DNA of 36,176 nucleotides from Clostridiales bacterium. Lineage in GTDB: Bacteria > Bacillota > Peptococcia > DRI-13 > UBA5745. The notes beneath the pieces were generated by a model that searched no databases, had not been told where the DNA came from, and saw nothing but the letters and a program-made list of their open reading frames with translations. Shown in pieces: positions 9,288 through 18,754 of this stretch; position 1 is the first letter of the stretch; each line of letters starts with the position of its first letter. Made by a program: the position numbers and the translations under genes. The stretch covers positions 1 to 36,176 of the forward strand of contig WRMS01000003.1 of the NCBI GenBank assembly GCA_009777025.1, read 5' to 3'.

Positions 9288-10952
9288 ATGGAAAAGCTTT
9301 GGGAAATCACCCTGGGGGATCTGCTGGACTATCAGGCGGAGCGGCATCCGGATCAGGACTGCGTCATATACAATGACAGGCCTTTCCGGACTACGTACCG
9401 GGAGTTTCGGGACAAGGTCAATTTGGTAGCCAAAGGTTTTCTAAAACTGGGCGTCAAAAAAGGGGATCACATCTCCATGTGGGGAACGAATGTACCGGAA
9501 TGGCAGCTCGCCTTATGGGCGGCTTCCAAGATTGGCGCCGTCCTGGTGACGGTCAATACCGCGTACAAAATCTTTGAGGCGGAGTACCTGCTGCGCCAGT
9601 CGGATACCCATACGCTGGTCATGACAGAAGGCTTCAAGGACAGCGACTATGTGGCGATCATGCAGGAGTTGGTACCGGAGCTGGAAGGCGCAAGCCCGGG
9701 CGAATGGGAAAGCGATGTGCTGCCCTGCCTGAAGAACATCCTCTTATGCGGCGGCAAGGAGCTGTCCGGTATGCGCAACTGGGAATCGCTTTACGAACTC
9801 GGAAAAGAAATCAGCGACGAGACGCTGGCGGAGGCGCAGAAAGCCTGTCATTTCCACGACGTGGTGAATATGCAATACACATCCGGTACGACAGGCTTCC
9901 CGAAGGGCGTCATGCTGACGCACCTGAACATTTTAAATAACGGTTTATCCATCGGCGACTGTATGAAATTCTCGACGGCGGATAGATTGTGCCTGACTGT
10001 TCCCCTGTTTCATTGCTTCGGTTTGGTGCTGGCAACCATGGCGGCGGTCACCCACGCTTCGACGATGTGTATCGTCGAAGCCTTCAGCCCTGCGGCTGTG
10101 CTGAAAACCATCCATGAAGAAAAATGTACTGCCTTTCACGGCGTTCCCACAATGTTTATCGCGATGATGGACCACCCGGACTTTGCCAGGACGGATTTTT
10201 CCCAAATGCGGACCGGTATCATGGCCGGTTCTCCCTGCCCGGTCAAAGTCATGCGGCAGGTGGTGGATCAGATGAATATGTCAGAAATTACTATTGTCTA
10301 TGGGCTGACAGAGTCTTCTCCCGGCTGTACACAGACCACTACGGAAGATTCCCTGGAATTGCGGGTTTCTACGGTGGGGCGCAGTCTGCCCTTCGTCGAG
10401 ACAAAAGTTGTAGACCCGGATACGGGGGAGGAATGCATACCCGGCGTTCCCGGTGAATTTATGGCCAGGGGATATAATATAATGAAAGGCTATTATAAAA
10501 TGCCGGAAGCTACGGCTGCCGCGATTACGGAAGATGGTTGGCTTCACTCCGGCGATCTGGCGACGGTGGACGAAAACGGGTATTATAAAATTACAGGCCG
10601 TATTAAGGATATGATCATCCGGGGGGGCGAAAACATCTATCCAAAGGAGATCGAGGAATGCTACTATACTCATCCAGACATTCAGGATGTACAGGTGATC
10701 GGCATCCCCAGCGAAGCGTATGGAGAGGAAGTTATGGCTTATGTCATACTGAAGCCGGGCATAAGCATGACAGAGGACGAAGCCAGGGAATTCGTACGGA
10801 CGCGGATCGCCCGTCATAAAGTGCCGAAATACGTAGCGTTCATTGATGAATTCCCCATGACCGCCAGCGGCAAGATCCAGAAATATAAACTCCGTGATAT
10901 GGCAGTGGATATGCTCAAGTTGCATGACGCCGCCAGTATCGAGACAGCGTGA
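9288..10952 (+). CDS. AMP-forming acyl-CoA synthetase
   Basis: AMP-binding motif YTSGTTGFPKGVMLTH, YGLTESSPG, HSGDLATVDENGYYKITGRIKDMIIRGGENIYPKEIE, and C-terminal TASGKIQKYKLRD. Confidence 0.95.
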   Translation: MEKLWEITLGDLLDYQAERHPDQDCVIYNDRPFRTTYREFRDKVNLVAKGFLKLGVKKGDHISMWGTNVPEWQLALWAASKIGAVLVTVNTAYKIFEAEYLLRQSDTHTLVMTEGFKDSDYVAIMQELVPELEGASPGEWESDVLPCLKNILLCGGKELSGMRNWESLYELGKEISDETLAEAQKACHFHDVVNMQYTSGTTGFPKGVMLTHLNILNNGLSIGDCMKFSTADRLCLTVPLFHCFGLVLATMAAVTHASTMCIVEAFSPAAVLKTIHEEKCTAFHGVPTMFIAMMDHPDFARTDFSQMRTGIMAGSPCPVKVMRQVVDQMNMSEITIVYGLTESSPGCTQTTTEDSLELRVSTVGRSLPFVETKVVDPDTGEECIPGVPGEFMARGYNIMKGYYKMPEATAAAITEDGWLHSGDLATVDENGYYKITGRIKDMIIRGGENIYPKEIEECYYTHPDIQDVQVIGIPSEAYGEEVMAYVILKPGISMTEDEAREFVRTRIARHKVPKYVAFIDEFPMTASGKIQKYKLRDMAVDMLKLHDAASIETA

Positions 10953-10969
10953 GGGAGAAAGGAGAGAAT

Positions 10970-11779
10970 ATGATGAAATACGGTTTTTCTACCATAGGCT
11001 GTCCCGAATGGTTATGGAAAGAAGTCGTTTCCACAGCGAAAGACCTGGGCTATGACGGCATAGAGCTTAGAGGCCTTGCGAACAAAGAGTACCTTCCTTC
11101 AACCCGCAGTTTTTCCATAGAGAATTGCAGCGAGATCCGGCTTCAGCTGGAGGCGCTGGAGCTCTCGATTCCCTGCCTGAGTACTTCCGCGTTTATCTAT
11201 GACAAGAATCTGCAGGAGAAAGCTCAGACAGAGATGCGGGACTACATTAACCTGGCGCCGCTTCTGGATACGCCTTTCGTACGGGTGTTAGCGGATAAGG
11301 AAGCTGTACCGGGTAAAGATGTGGACGAAGGGGTCGTGCTGGAGAACTTACGGGAAATCTCAAGCCTTGCCGAAGACAAAGAAGTCATGATTTTGGTGGA
11401 GTCCAACGGCGTATTTGCGGATTCCCGGCGGCTTGCCGCCCTCATGGAGAAGCTGGACGACCCGAATATCGGCGTCCTCTGGGATATCCATCATCCTTAC
11501 CGATTTTTCGGGGAAAGCCCGGCGGAGACCTATAAGCGCTTACAGGATTGGATATGCTATGTCCACATCAAGGATTCCCTCATGGAAAATGGCAAGGTAG
11601 TGTATAAAATGCTGGGGTACGGCGATATACCGCTCAGGGAAGCGCTGCACAGCCTGCAGGAAGCCGGCTACGACGGCTTTATCGTATTGGAATGGCTAAA
11701 GCGCTGGGTGGCGGACCTGGAAGACCCGGGCGTTGTTTTCGCCCATTTCCCCTTTGCCGTGAAACGGATTATGAAGTAG
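10970..11779 (+). CDS. Sugar phosphate isomerase/epimerase-like TIM barrel protein
   Basis: MMKYGFSTIGCPEWLWKEVVSTAKDLGYDGIELRG...VLWDIHHPYRFFGESP...YVHIKDS...GYDGFIVLEW: xylose-isomerase-like TIM barrel. Confidence 0.85.
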   Translation: MMKYGFSTIGCPEWLWKEVVSTAKDLGYDGIELRGLANKEYLPSTRSFSIENCSEIRLQLEALELSIPCLSTSAFIYDKNLQEKAQTEMRDYINLAPLLDTPFVRVLADKEAVPGKDVDEGVVLENLREISSLAEDKEVMILVESNGVFADSRRLAALMEKLDDPNIGVLWDIHHPYRFFGESPAETYKRLQDWICYVHIKDSLMENGKVVYKMLGYGDIPLREALHSLQEAGYDGFIVLEWLKRWVADLEDPGVVFAHFPFAVKRIMK

Positions 11780-11787
11780 AATGAGAT

Positions 11788-11829
11788 GTTCAGCATGGGC
11801 CCGAATCCTGTGCTGAACGATGATTCGTT
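11788..11829 (-). repeat. Dispersed palindromic repeat, copy C
   Basis: Minus strand AACGAATCATCGTTCAGCACAGGATTCGGGCCCATGCTGAAC, close match to copy B, between convergent genes. Confidence 0.6.
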
Positions 11830-13469
11830 TAGTCAATATCCACTACTTTTCCCGGCCCTTCCATCATCAAAACGGCTTCCGTATCCATCTCGATTTCGGT
11901 TTTGTACTCTCTGTGCCTGGAGGTTATTTCCTCCAGGTATTCTTTCGCATCCTTAAAGAAACTCGCAATGATCAGACAAAACACGATGCCGATGGGAAAG
12001 GCGGCGATGATGGACACCGATTGAAGGCTGTTGATGGAGTTCTCCGCGAAAATCAAGCCGATGGGAAAGATGATGAAAACACAGGCCCAGAACGCCCTGA
12101 CCGGTTTCGCAGATTCTTCGTCCGGGGGAAGGTGGATATAGGAATACGCCGAAATGACCAGGGTCAGGGAATCAAATGTGGTCGAGTAGAACGTCACCAT
12201 CATGACAAAGAGCGCGATCAGCAGGACCTCTGTCAGCGGTAACGTCTCAAAGATTTGGATGATACCCAGATTGACGTCGGTTCCGTCAGCCACCATGCTG
12301 ATGACGTCAATCTTTCCCGCGAGCTGCTGCGAAAGACCATAATTCCCGAATATGATAAAGCTGAGAAAGGTACCGGCAATCCCGTAACCATAGGTGCCGA
12401 GGATCACATTCTTGATCGTCCTTCCGCCGCTGATCATCCCGATAAAGAATGGCGTCGCCACACACCAGGCCATCCAGTATGCCCAGTAGAATATGGTCCA
12501 GTTCTGGGCGAAGCCGTTAATGCCGTCGCCGGAGGCGCGAAGGGGATCCATCCAGGTGGACAGCCCGATGAAGTTTTGAAACAGATTGCCGATCGAGGTT
12601 ATACCGGTCTCGATGATATATCTTGTCTCGCCGCCGACAAATAGGAAGTAGAGCAGCATGGCAAAAAAGATCGTCGTGCATATCGCCGCGGACTTAATGA
12701 TCCCCTGTATCCCGCTGAGGACAGAAATCGTATAGACGGCCGCGATGCAGACGAGGACGCCGATGGTCAGCCCCGCGCTCATAGGAATCGCGAAAACCCG
12801 GCTGAGAGAGGCCGCCAGGAGGGGCGTCGCCAGGGAGAAAGTAGTCGCCGTTCCCGCGAGAAGGGCTAATATAGCGATAAAATCAATGAGTTTACCCACT
12901 GCACCGTCCACTTGATCGCCAAAGAGCGGGCGGCAGGATTCGGAAAACTTTTGCTTGGTCCGTCCTCTGACATGGAGCATAAACGCGAAAGCGACAGCCA
13001 GCATAACGTAGAAACCCCAGGGAATCGGTCCCCAGTGAAACAAAGGGTAGGTGGAAGCCCAGTCCTGGATCCCGCCAAGTTGTTCGACGCGGGGTTCTGC
13101 GGCGTAGAGCGCCCATTCGATAAACGAATAGAAGATAATGTCGGCTGCAAAGACGCCGGTGAAGATCATCGTCGCCCACTGGAAATCGTTATAATGCGGT
13201 TTATCCATACTGCCCAAGCGGATGTGCCCGTATTTGGAAAACGCGATATAAAGGGTGATAAACAAGATTCCCAGCCCGATGAGTATATAGAAAAAACCGA
13301 GCTCATTGCCCAGGAATCCGCGTATCACGTCAGTGATTGCAGTGGATTGCTCCGGCGCGAAAATAAAAATGGCGCAGAGCGCCGCAACGCAAATAAGCGG
13401 TAAAATGATCAGCGGCCAATCCAGCGCTTTCAGCAAGTTGCTCAGCCTATCCTTTGTCATTTGATTCAT
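11829..13469 (-). CDS. BCCT family (betaine/choline/carnitine) transporter
   Basis: ~12 TM protein with YPLFHWGPIPWGFYVMLAVAFAFMLH and FYWAYWMAWCVATPFFIGMISGGRTI, the BCCT signature. Confidence 0.93.
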   Translation of the reverse strand: MNQMTKDRLSNLLKALDWPLIILPLICVAALCAIFIFAPEQSTAITDVIRGFLGNELGFFYILIGLGILFITLYIAFSKYGHIRLGSMDKPHYNDFQWATMIFTGVFAADIIFYSFIEWALYAAEPRVEQLGGIQDWASTYPLFHWGPIPWGFYVMLAVAFAFMLHVRGRTKQKFSESCRPLFGDQVDGAVGKLIDFIAILALLAGTATTFSLATPLLAASLSRVFAIPMSAGLTIGVLVCIAAVYTISVLSGIQGIIKSAAICTTIFFAMLLYFLFVGGETRYIIETGITSIGNLFQNFIGLSTWMDPLRASGDGINGFAQNWTIFYWAYWMAWCVATPFFIGMISGGRTIKNVILGTYGYGIAGTFLSFIIFGNYGLSQQLAGKIDVISMVADGTDVNLGIIQIFETLPLTEVLLIALFVMMVTFYSTTFDSLTLVISAYSYIHLPPDEESAKPVRAFWACVFIIFPIGLIFAENSINSLQSVSIIAAFPIGIVFCLIIASFFKDAKEYLEEITSRHREYKTEIEMDTEAVLMMEGPGKVVDID

Positions 13470-13526
13470 ACGTTTTTTTTAACCTTTCTACATCTGATCG
13501 GATGGATGATCACAGACCAAACTCGT

Positions 13527-15284
13527 TTAAACCTCAAGCTGGTTCAGCGCCTTTTCGATGAGCTTTTTCGCATACTGATGGAAGCGTTTGGAGTATCGGT
13601 ACTGCCGCAGGGAATAATCCCCGTAGTTTACGCCCATTCTGTTTTTGTATTCACACCACACGGACCAGAGGAGGCCTCCGGCTGCGGCGTAGGCATAGAC
13701 TTTAAACCGGTTCAGATCACTGGCTTCCCCATCGAAATATTGATCGATGACGCGATCGGCGCAGCTTTTATCATAGTTGGCATAAAGGCAAAACATGGCA
13801 ATGTCGATGTGGGGATCGCACATGCCGGCGTACTCCCAATCGATCAGATATACCTGGTCGCCGATAAATACAAAATTGTCCGACACCGCGTCGATATGGC
13901 AAAGGCATTTTTCTTTCGGCATGACGCTGAGCAGAGCGGTCAGTTCGAGGATTTTCTCTTTGGTTTCTTCATAATCCGAAAACTGTGGCTCTCCGTCACG
14001 CAGACTCTCATAATGATCAAGTCTCTCCAACAGGTCAAAGGAATGGGAGACTTGCAATTTCATTTCATGGAGCTTCCGAAGATGCCGCATACAGACGCCC
14101 ACATCCTCGTCGTTCTGGATATCGCATACCCTGGCATCGGTCCAATACTCCGCAACTTTGTAACCGTCGTCCGGCGAGATATAGACGATCTTGTCGGAAA
14201 GGTTTTTGTCAGCAAGGAGTTTGTAGACTTCGGCTTCCTGCCGGCGGTTGATGAGTTCATTGCTGCCTTCACCCGGTACACGCAGGATGTAAGGGGAATC
14301 TGCAACAGAAAAGCGCATAAGGCGGTTGGTCATTCCTTTAAATAAACCGGATATATCGGTGATGTCTTCCGGTGTGACGCCGAATATTTCGCCGATCAGG
14401 TTGATTCGCCTTGAGCGCAGATCCTTCGATTCGCTGTCCAGTTCACGCAATTCTTCATACGTGTTGATCACGTAAGCGGTCTGACCGAGCATAACCCGGG
14501 CATAAGGGAGCATCTTGTTGCCGAAGAACAAGGCCCTTTCCCAAGTTTCTCTATAGAATCTGCGCTGCCTGTCCAACCGGATGACCTGCTCCCTGACTTT
14601 CGCCGCTTCGTCTTCCATGAGATAACACAGGCCCGTCATCGAGTTGCCGGCGCTTTCATCCTCTGTATAGACCAGTTCCATCTTGCGGTTCAAGCGTACA
14701 AAGCTATCGTCGTCCACATATTCAGAAATCGCGTACCAGGAAAAGAATTCATTGCTGTTAAATGGATTGCGGGAGACCCATATATTGCTCGGCACGATGT
14801 AGCAATTGGACAAATGACCGGATGCCAGCCTGAGGGTGTGTAGACTGTCCCGGTTGGCAAACTCGTGATCGTAGATTAATTCTACATCAAAGGCGTCCAT
14901 GAGATACTCCAGCTTCTCCATCATGTAGCCGACGACCACATGGATTTCCGTTACGTTCACGTCGTGAAGCTGCCGTATAATCCGTTCGATAAGGGGCTCG
15001 TTGTTTATCTTCAGGAGGCCTTTCGGAACCCGATTGATCGGTACCATCCGGTGTCCCATTCCTGCCGCGAGGATGACGGCTCGCTGCGGCCTGGCGCCCT
15101 CCATATACTTTGCTGTTTTTTCAGTGATGCAGAAACTGTCGTCAATGTAGCCTTCATCGATCAGTTTCTTTAGCGAAGAATTCACAAGCCCGATGGAAAA
15201 ACCGGTTCGCCTTACGATTTCTCTATGGTTAAGATAGCTATAGTTGGCTAGGACCGCCAATACGATCCAATCCCTCTTGTTCAT
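13527..15284 (-). CDS. HTH - NTP transferase (LicC-like) - choline kinase (LicA-like) fusion
   Basis: N-terminal winged-HTH-like region; RAVILAAGMGHRMVPINRVPKGLLKINNEPLIERII nucleotidyltransferase; C-terminal CHIDAVSDNFVFIGDQVYLIDWEYAGMCDPHIDIA choline/ethanolamine kinase. Confidence 0.9.
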   Translation of the reverse strand: MNKRDWIVLAVLANYSYLNHREIVRRTGFSIGLVNSSLKKLIDEGYIDDSFCITEKTAKYMEGARPQRAVILAAGMGHRMVPINRVPKGLLKINNEPLIERIIRQLHDVNVTEIHVVVGYMMEKLEYLMDAFDVELIYDHEFANRDSLHTLRLASGHLSNCYIVPSNIWVSRNPFNSNEFFSWYAISEYVDDDSFVRLNRKMELVYTEDESAGNSMTGLCYLMEDEAAKVREQVIRLDRQRRFYRETWERALFFGNKMLPYARVMLGQTAYVINTYEELRELDSESKDLRSRRINLIGEIFGVTPEDITDISGLFKGMTNRLMRFSVADSPYILRVPGEGSNELINRRQEAEVYKLLADKNLSDKIVYISPDDGYKVAEYWTDARVCDIQNDEDVGVCMRHLRKLHEMKLQVSHSFDLLERLDHYESLRDGEPQFSDYEETKEKILELTALLSVMPKEKCLCHIDAVSDNFVFIGDQVYLIDWEYAGMCDPHIDIAMFCLYANYDKSCADRVIDQYFDGEASDLNRFKVYAYAAAGGLLWSVWCEYKNRMGVNYGDYSLRQYRYSKRFHQYAKKLIEKALNQLEV

Positions 15285-15430
15285 CGTATCATATTCACTC
15301 CTGTTCATGAAAAGACGATAATTGCATTTGACCAAAATATAAAGCAGACGGACAGGTTTGTCAATACACTGTCCGCCTATTTCTAATTTATTTCTACCTA
15401 TGATTCTACTTTAAGACGAGCTTCGCTCGA

Positions 15431-16102
15431 TTATTTAAGGATTCTGAAAGTGCCGATGAAAGGCAGCTCTTTTGCCTTGCCGGAAAACCCGTTAAGCAAA
15501 CCGATGACGCCGAGGGCTAGGATGACAAGCCGGACCACAGTCCTGATCAGGCTTGTAATAAAAGCAAGCCTCCAGGTAAGAAGGGAAGCCAGTAATCGGA
15601 CAACCAGTTCGGCGGCGACGCCCAGAATCGCCAGGATTAGGCCCTGGTTCGCGTGAAAACGGGCGTATTTTGAATCAGGACAGGAAATAAGCGGCAGAAA
15701 AAACAGAATGTAGGCAAGCCCGCCCATGTTCTTGTTTTTCTCGATATCCGCCGGATCATAGGCTTCGGTTTCATCTGCGGTACTTTCGACGATCGTCTTC
15801 AGCGTGTCTAAATTCAGTTGGCTTTGCAAGCCGGACGCTGCTTTCTCCGGAGGCGGCTGACCCTCCGTTTGCTGGGCTTCGGTTTGCTGTGGGTTTTGCT
15901 GCCCTTCGACGGCCGTCTCCGCTTCAACTACTTGATCCTGGGTATCCTGGGTTTCCTGGTTATCCTGTGCGTCCTGGAATTCAGGCTGCTGTTGATCTTG
16001 CTGCGCATCAACAGCTTCGTCGCCGGCGACCGGCTGACCGCAGGAACCACAAAACCGCGCGTCCTCTGCAATCTGCTCCCCACAATTGTTACAAAATGCC
16101 AT
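15431..16102 (-). CDS. Zinc-ribbon membrane protein with Q-rich linker
   Basis: MAFCNNCGEQIAEDARFCGSCGQPV double-CXXC ribbon, Q/E-rich low-complexity linker, then hydrophobic C-terminal region. Confidence 0.8.
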   Translation of the reverse strand: MAFCNNCGEQIAEDARFCGSCGQPVAGDEAVDAQQDQQQPEFQDAQDNQETQDTQDQVVEAETAVEGQQNPQQTEAQQTEGQPPPEKAASGLQSQLNLDTLKTIVESTADETEAYDPADIEKNKNMGGLAYILFFLPLISCPDSKYARFHANQGLILAILGVAAELVVRLLASLLTWRLAFITSLIRTVVRLVILALGVIGLLNGFSGKAKELPFIGTFRILK

Positions 16103-16197
16103 ACGTAATCCCCCTGTTCTAAGTTTATTATCCATATCTATATACTGATGAAGAAGCTGGGCATTTGGCCGCTATCGGCATTATGCTTGTACTTCAT

Positions 16198-16590
16198 CTA
16201 CTTTTTTGATGAGCGCATAGCTTTGAGATGCTTGATACTCCCGTCAGAAGCAAGGCGTTTGTAGTCTTCTGATTCCACACCGTATATTGCTATTTTACCA
16301 TCTTCGTTGCAGTGAACACCCCAACCGTATTTTTTGCCAAGCGCAGAAGCACGGAAACATGGTTGTGGCTTTGCAAAAAAATCCTCACGCGCAAGTCCCT
16401 TGCGGTTGCCATTTGATTCGTACAGTACATCATCCGAACTGTACGTATATGGCTGATCAATGAGCATTTCATATTCTATCTGAACAGCAGTACGCGGTTC
16501 CTTTACAGGTGGCTTTTCAGCAACAGTTACCGGGCAATCCTCCGCAACTTCAATAAAAGTGTCAAAATAATTTGTGCTATTCTTAGCCAT
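16198..16590 (-). CDS. DUF6157-like small protein
   Basis: MAKNSTNYFDTFIEVAEDCPVTVAEKPP...AVQIEYEMLIDQPYTYSSDDVLYE. RBS AGGAGG upstream of MAKNSTN. Confidence 0.7.
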   Translation of the reverse strand: MAKNSTNYFDTFIEVAEDCPVTVAEKPPVKEPRTAVQIEYEMLIDQPYTYSSDDVLYESNGNRKGLAREDFFAKPQPCFRASALGKKYGWGVHCNEDGKIAIYGVESEDYKRLASDGSIKHLKAMRSSKK

Positions 16591-16935
16591 AACCAATCCT
16601 CCTTCCGATAGGATCGATGCCAGAATCTTCCGGTTATTCCCGACCATAGTAGAGCAGAAGCCATTTATGAAATAGTATACCCCTTGATTTGTTCCTTGAC
16701 AAGCAGTAGGAGAACAATTCTGAGTCAGATTCTGAGTCAGGTTTATTTGGTTTATACGCAGTTATGCCGCAGGCAGTGATCGCGGCAGGCCGTTTCGATA
16801 TCCCTATAATAATGCGCAGGTTAATCGGTGCTTTGACAAGATAGGACGAAACCAATTATACTGAGGCATAAAACCGTCGTTTGCATGCGGGAGAAAGCGT
16901 TTTTTCCATAGCGCAGCCGCGGGAAGGAGGATGTT

Positions 16936-18111
16936 GTGATTTTATCCGATAAAATGCAGTATTTTGGACCTTCCATCTTTGTCAAACTGAAGGATGCGGT
17001 TGCTTCGTGTTCTTTGCCGATCTGCGATCTGAGCGTGGGAACGCCAGACTTACCGCCGCCGAAGCACATCATAGACGCTTTTCTTGCGGCTGCAGCCGAT
17101 GTCGAAAACTATAAATATGCTCTGGCGGATACGCGCGAATTGCAGGACGCGGTTGTGGAATGGTATCAACGCCGATTTTCCGTGTATCTGGAACGTGAGA
17201 ATATCTGCGGGCTCGTCGGGTCGCAGGACGGACTTGCTCATCTTCCCCTTGCGCTCGCAAATCCGGGCGATCCTATTCTTGTACCGAATCCCGGTTATCC
17301 CATGTTTCTCAGCGGCGCGCGGCTATCGTCAGCCGCTATTGTCTATACCCCGATTCAGGAAGAGAATGGTTATCTTGTAGATTATGAAAGCATATCGCCT
17401 TCTGTCGCACACAGCGCTAAGCTTCTGATTCTGTCATACCCCGCGAATCCGTTGGGACGGCTTGCCCCGATGGAGTTTTTTGAGAAAACCGTTTGGTTTG
17501 CGAAAAAATATGGCATTTACGTATTACATGATAATGCGTATGTGGAGCTTACCTTCGATGGCGCGCAGGGACACAGCTTTCTGGAAATCAAAGGGGCAAG
17601 CGACATAGGCGTGGAGTTCAACAGCCTGTCGAAAAGCTACAATCTTACAGGCGCCCGTATTTCCTTTATGCTTGGCAACGCGGATCTGTGCGCCGCGTTG
17701 ACGCAGCTTAAATCGAATATTGATTATGGGATCTTTAAGCCTGTGCAAGCTATGGCGATTGCCGCAATCTCGGGACCACAGGACGGATTGGTCTCCTTGC
17801 GCGCCGAATACCAGGCAAGGCGAGACGCGCTGTGTTCCACTCTATCGGAGGGAGGATGGCGCGTAACGCCTCCTCAGGGGACGATGTTTGCCTGGCTGAA
17901 ACTTCCGGAAAGATTCCAAGATTCGTTGGACTTTACTTTGAAGTTATTGGATAATACGGGAGTCGCCCTGGTACCCGGCGTCAGCTTCGGGTCCCTCGGC
18001 GAGGGCTATGTGCGTATTGGCCTGGTACGCCCGGCTACTGAAATGACGTCGGCTGCGCAAAAAATCATGGCGTTTATGGAAAAGCCGAACGATGGGCCCC
18101 CCGTGGTATAG
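16936..18111 (+). CDS. PLP-dependent class I/II aminotransferase
   Basis: LVPNPGYPMFLSGARLS, ILSYPANPLG, EFNSLSKSYNLTGARISFMLGN (PLP Lys), GTG start after GAAGGAGG. Confidence 0.93.
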   Translation: MILSDKMQYFGPSIFVKLKDAVASCSLPICDLSVGTPDLPPPKHIIDAFLAAAADVENYKYALADTRELQDAVVEWYQRRFSVYLERENICGLVGSQDGLAHLPLALANPGDPILVPNPGYPMFLSGARLSSAAIVYTPIQEENGYLVDYESISPSVAHSAKLLILSYPANPLGRLAPMEFFEKTVWFAKKYGIYVLHDNAYVELTFDGAQGHSFLEIKGASDIGVEFNSLSKSYNLTGARISFMLGNADLCAALTQLKSNIDYGIFKPVQAMAIAAISGPQDGLVSLRAEYQARRDALCSTLSEGGWRVTPPQGTMFAWLKLPERFQDSLDFTLKLLDNTGVALVPGVSFGSLGEGYVRIGLVRPATEMTSAAQKIMAFMEKPNDGPPVV

Positions 18112-18245
18112 CAGCGAAGCTTTAGGCTGCCATTGCTCCTCGTACGAGTAGCAATACGTCATGCCAATCGTTTTCATTACGTTGCCGCTTCTCGGATTGT
18201 TCACGTCATGCGTTGCGGTGATAAATGGCAAGCCAGCTTTTTATC
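18105..18245 (-). pseudogene. C-terminal remnant of a GNAT-type acetyltransferase
   Basis: Minus-strand KAGLPFITATHDVNNPRSGNVMKTIGMTYCYSYEEQWQPK resembles the C-terminal acetyl-CoA-binding part of GNAT proteins. Immediately preceded by an in-frame stop, no N-terminal half. Confidence 0.55.
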
Positions 18246-18289
18246 ACAGACCCAATTCGTTCTAGCCCGTTATTGTGCGATTTTGCGAT

Positions 18290-18565
18290 TTATTGTGGAG
18301 ATAGCAGTTGACCAACAAATAGTATTATTTCTTCTTCCGTTAATGCTTTCGCCCTTTTAATGGCGAGTACATCTTCACCGCTTGGTAATTTGGTTGTAAG
18401 GTGTATATCACTTGAAAGCTGAAACTTAATTCCACCTTTTGTAGTAGCTTGTACTTCTCCATTTACAAGCAACTCAAAATTGCCCGAAGTAGGCTTGAGT
18501 TCTATTTTGTAATCACCATATTGATAGGTCAACACTTTGCCTTTCGATACGACATCCATATTCAT
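18290..18565 (-). CDS. Small conserved-looking hypothetical protein
   Basis: MNMDVVSKGKVLTYQYGDYKIELKPTSGNFELLVNGEVQATTKGGIKFQLSSDIHLTTKLPSGEDVLAIKRAKALTEEEIILFVGQLLSPQ. GAGGAGGG RBS before ATG. Confidence 0.6.
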   Translation of the reverse strand: MNMDVVSKGKVLTYQYGDYKIELKPTSGNFELLVNGEVQATTKGGIKFQLSSDIHLTTKLPSGEDVLAIKRAKALTEEEIILFVGQLLSPQ

Positions 18566-18626
18566 TCCCTCCTCAACAATAAAATAACAAAGCCAATCGT
18601 ACCATAGTTTCCATAAAATCACAACT

Positions 18627-18710
18627 GCATATTCAGAAGTTGTGCATATTCAGAAGTTGTTTTTCTCAGAGAGTGTTTTTCTCAGAGAGTGTTTTTTTCA
18701 GAGAGTGTTT
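18627..18710. repeat. Two stacked short tandem repeats
   Basis: GCATATTCAGAAGTTGT x2 (17 nt; 18627-18660), then TTTTTCTCAGAGAGTG x ~3 (15-16 nt; 18661-18707). Confidence 0.85.
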
Positions 18711-18714
18711 TTTA

Positions 18715-18743
18715 TTGACGCATAAGACGATTCGTGCTAAAAT
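18715..18743 (+). promoter_or_regulatory. Promoter of the trpS T-box leader
   Basis: TTGACG (18715) - 17 nt - TAAAAT (18738). Confidence 0.6.
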
Positions 18744-18754
18744 CCAGTAAAATC

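Noticed and set aside
13461-14345. 294-aa plus-strand ORF
   Set aside because: Antisense to the LicC-LicA fusion; no plausible protein family.
16716-16740. ATTCTGAGTCAG direct duplication
   Set aside because: Only two short copies with no associated feature; likely incidental.
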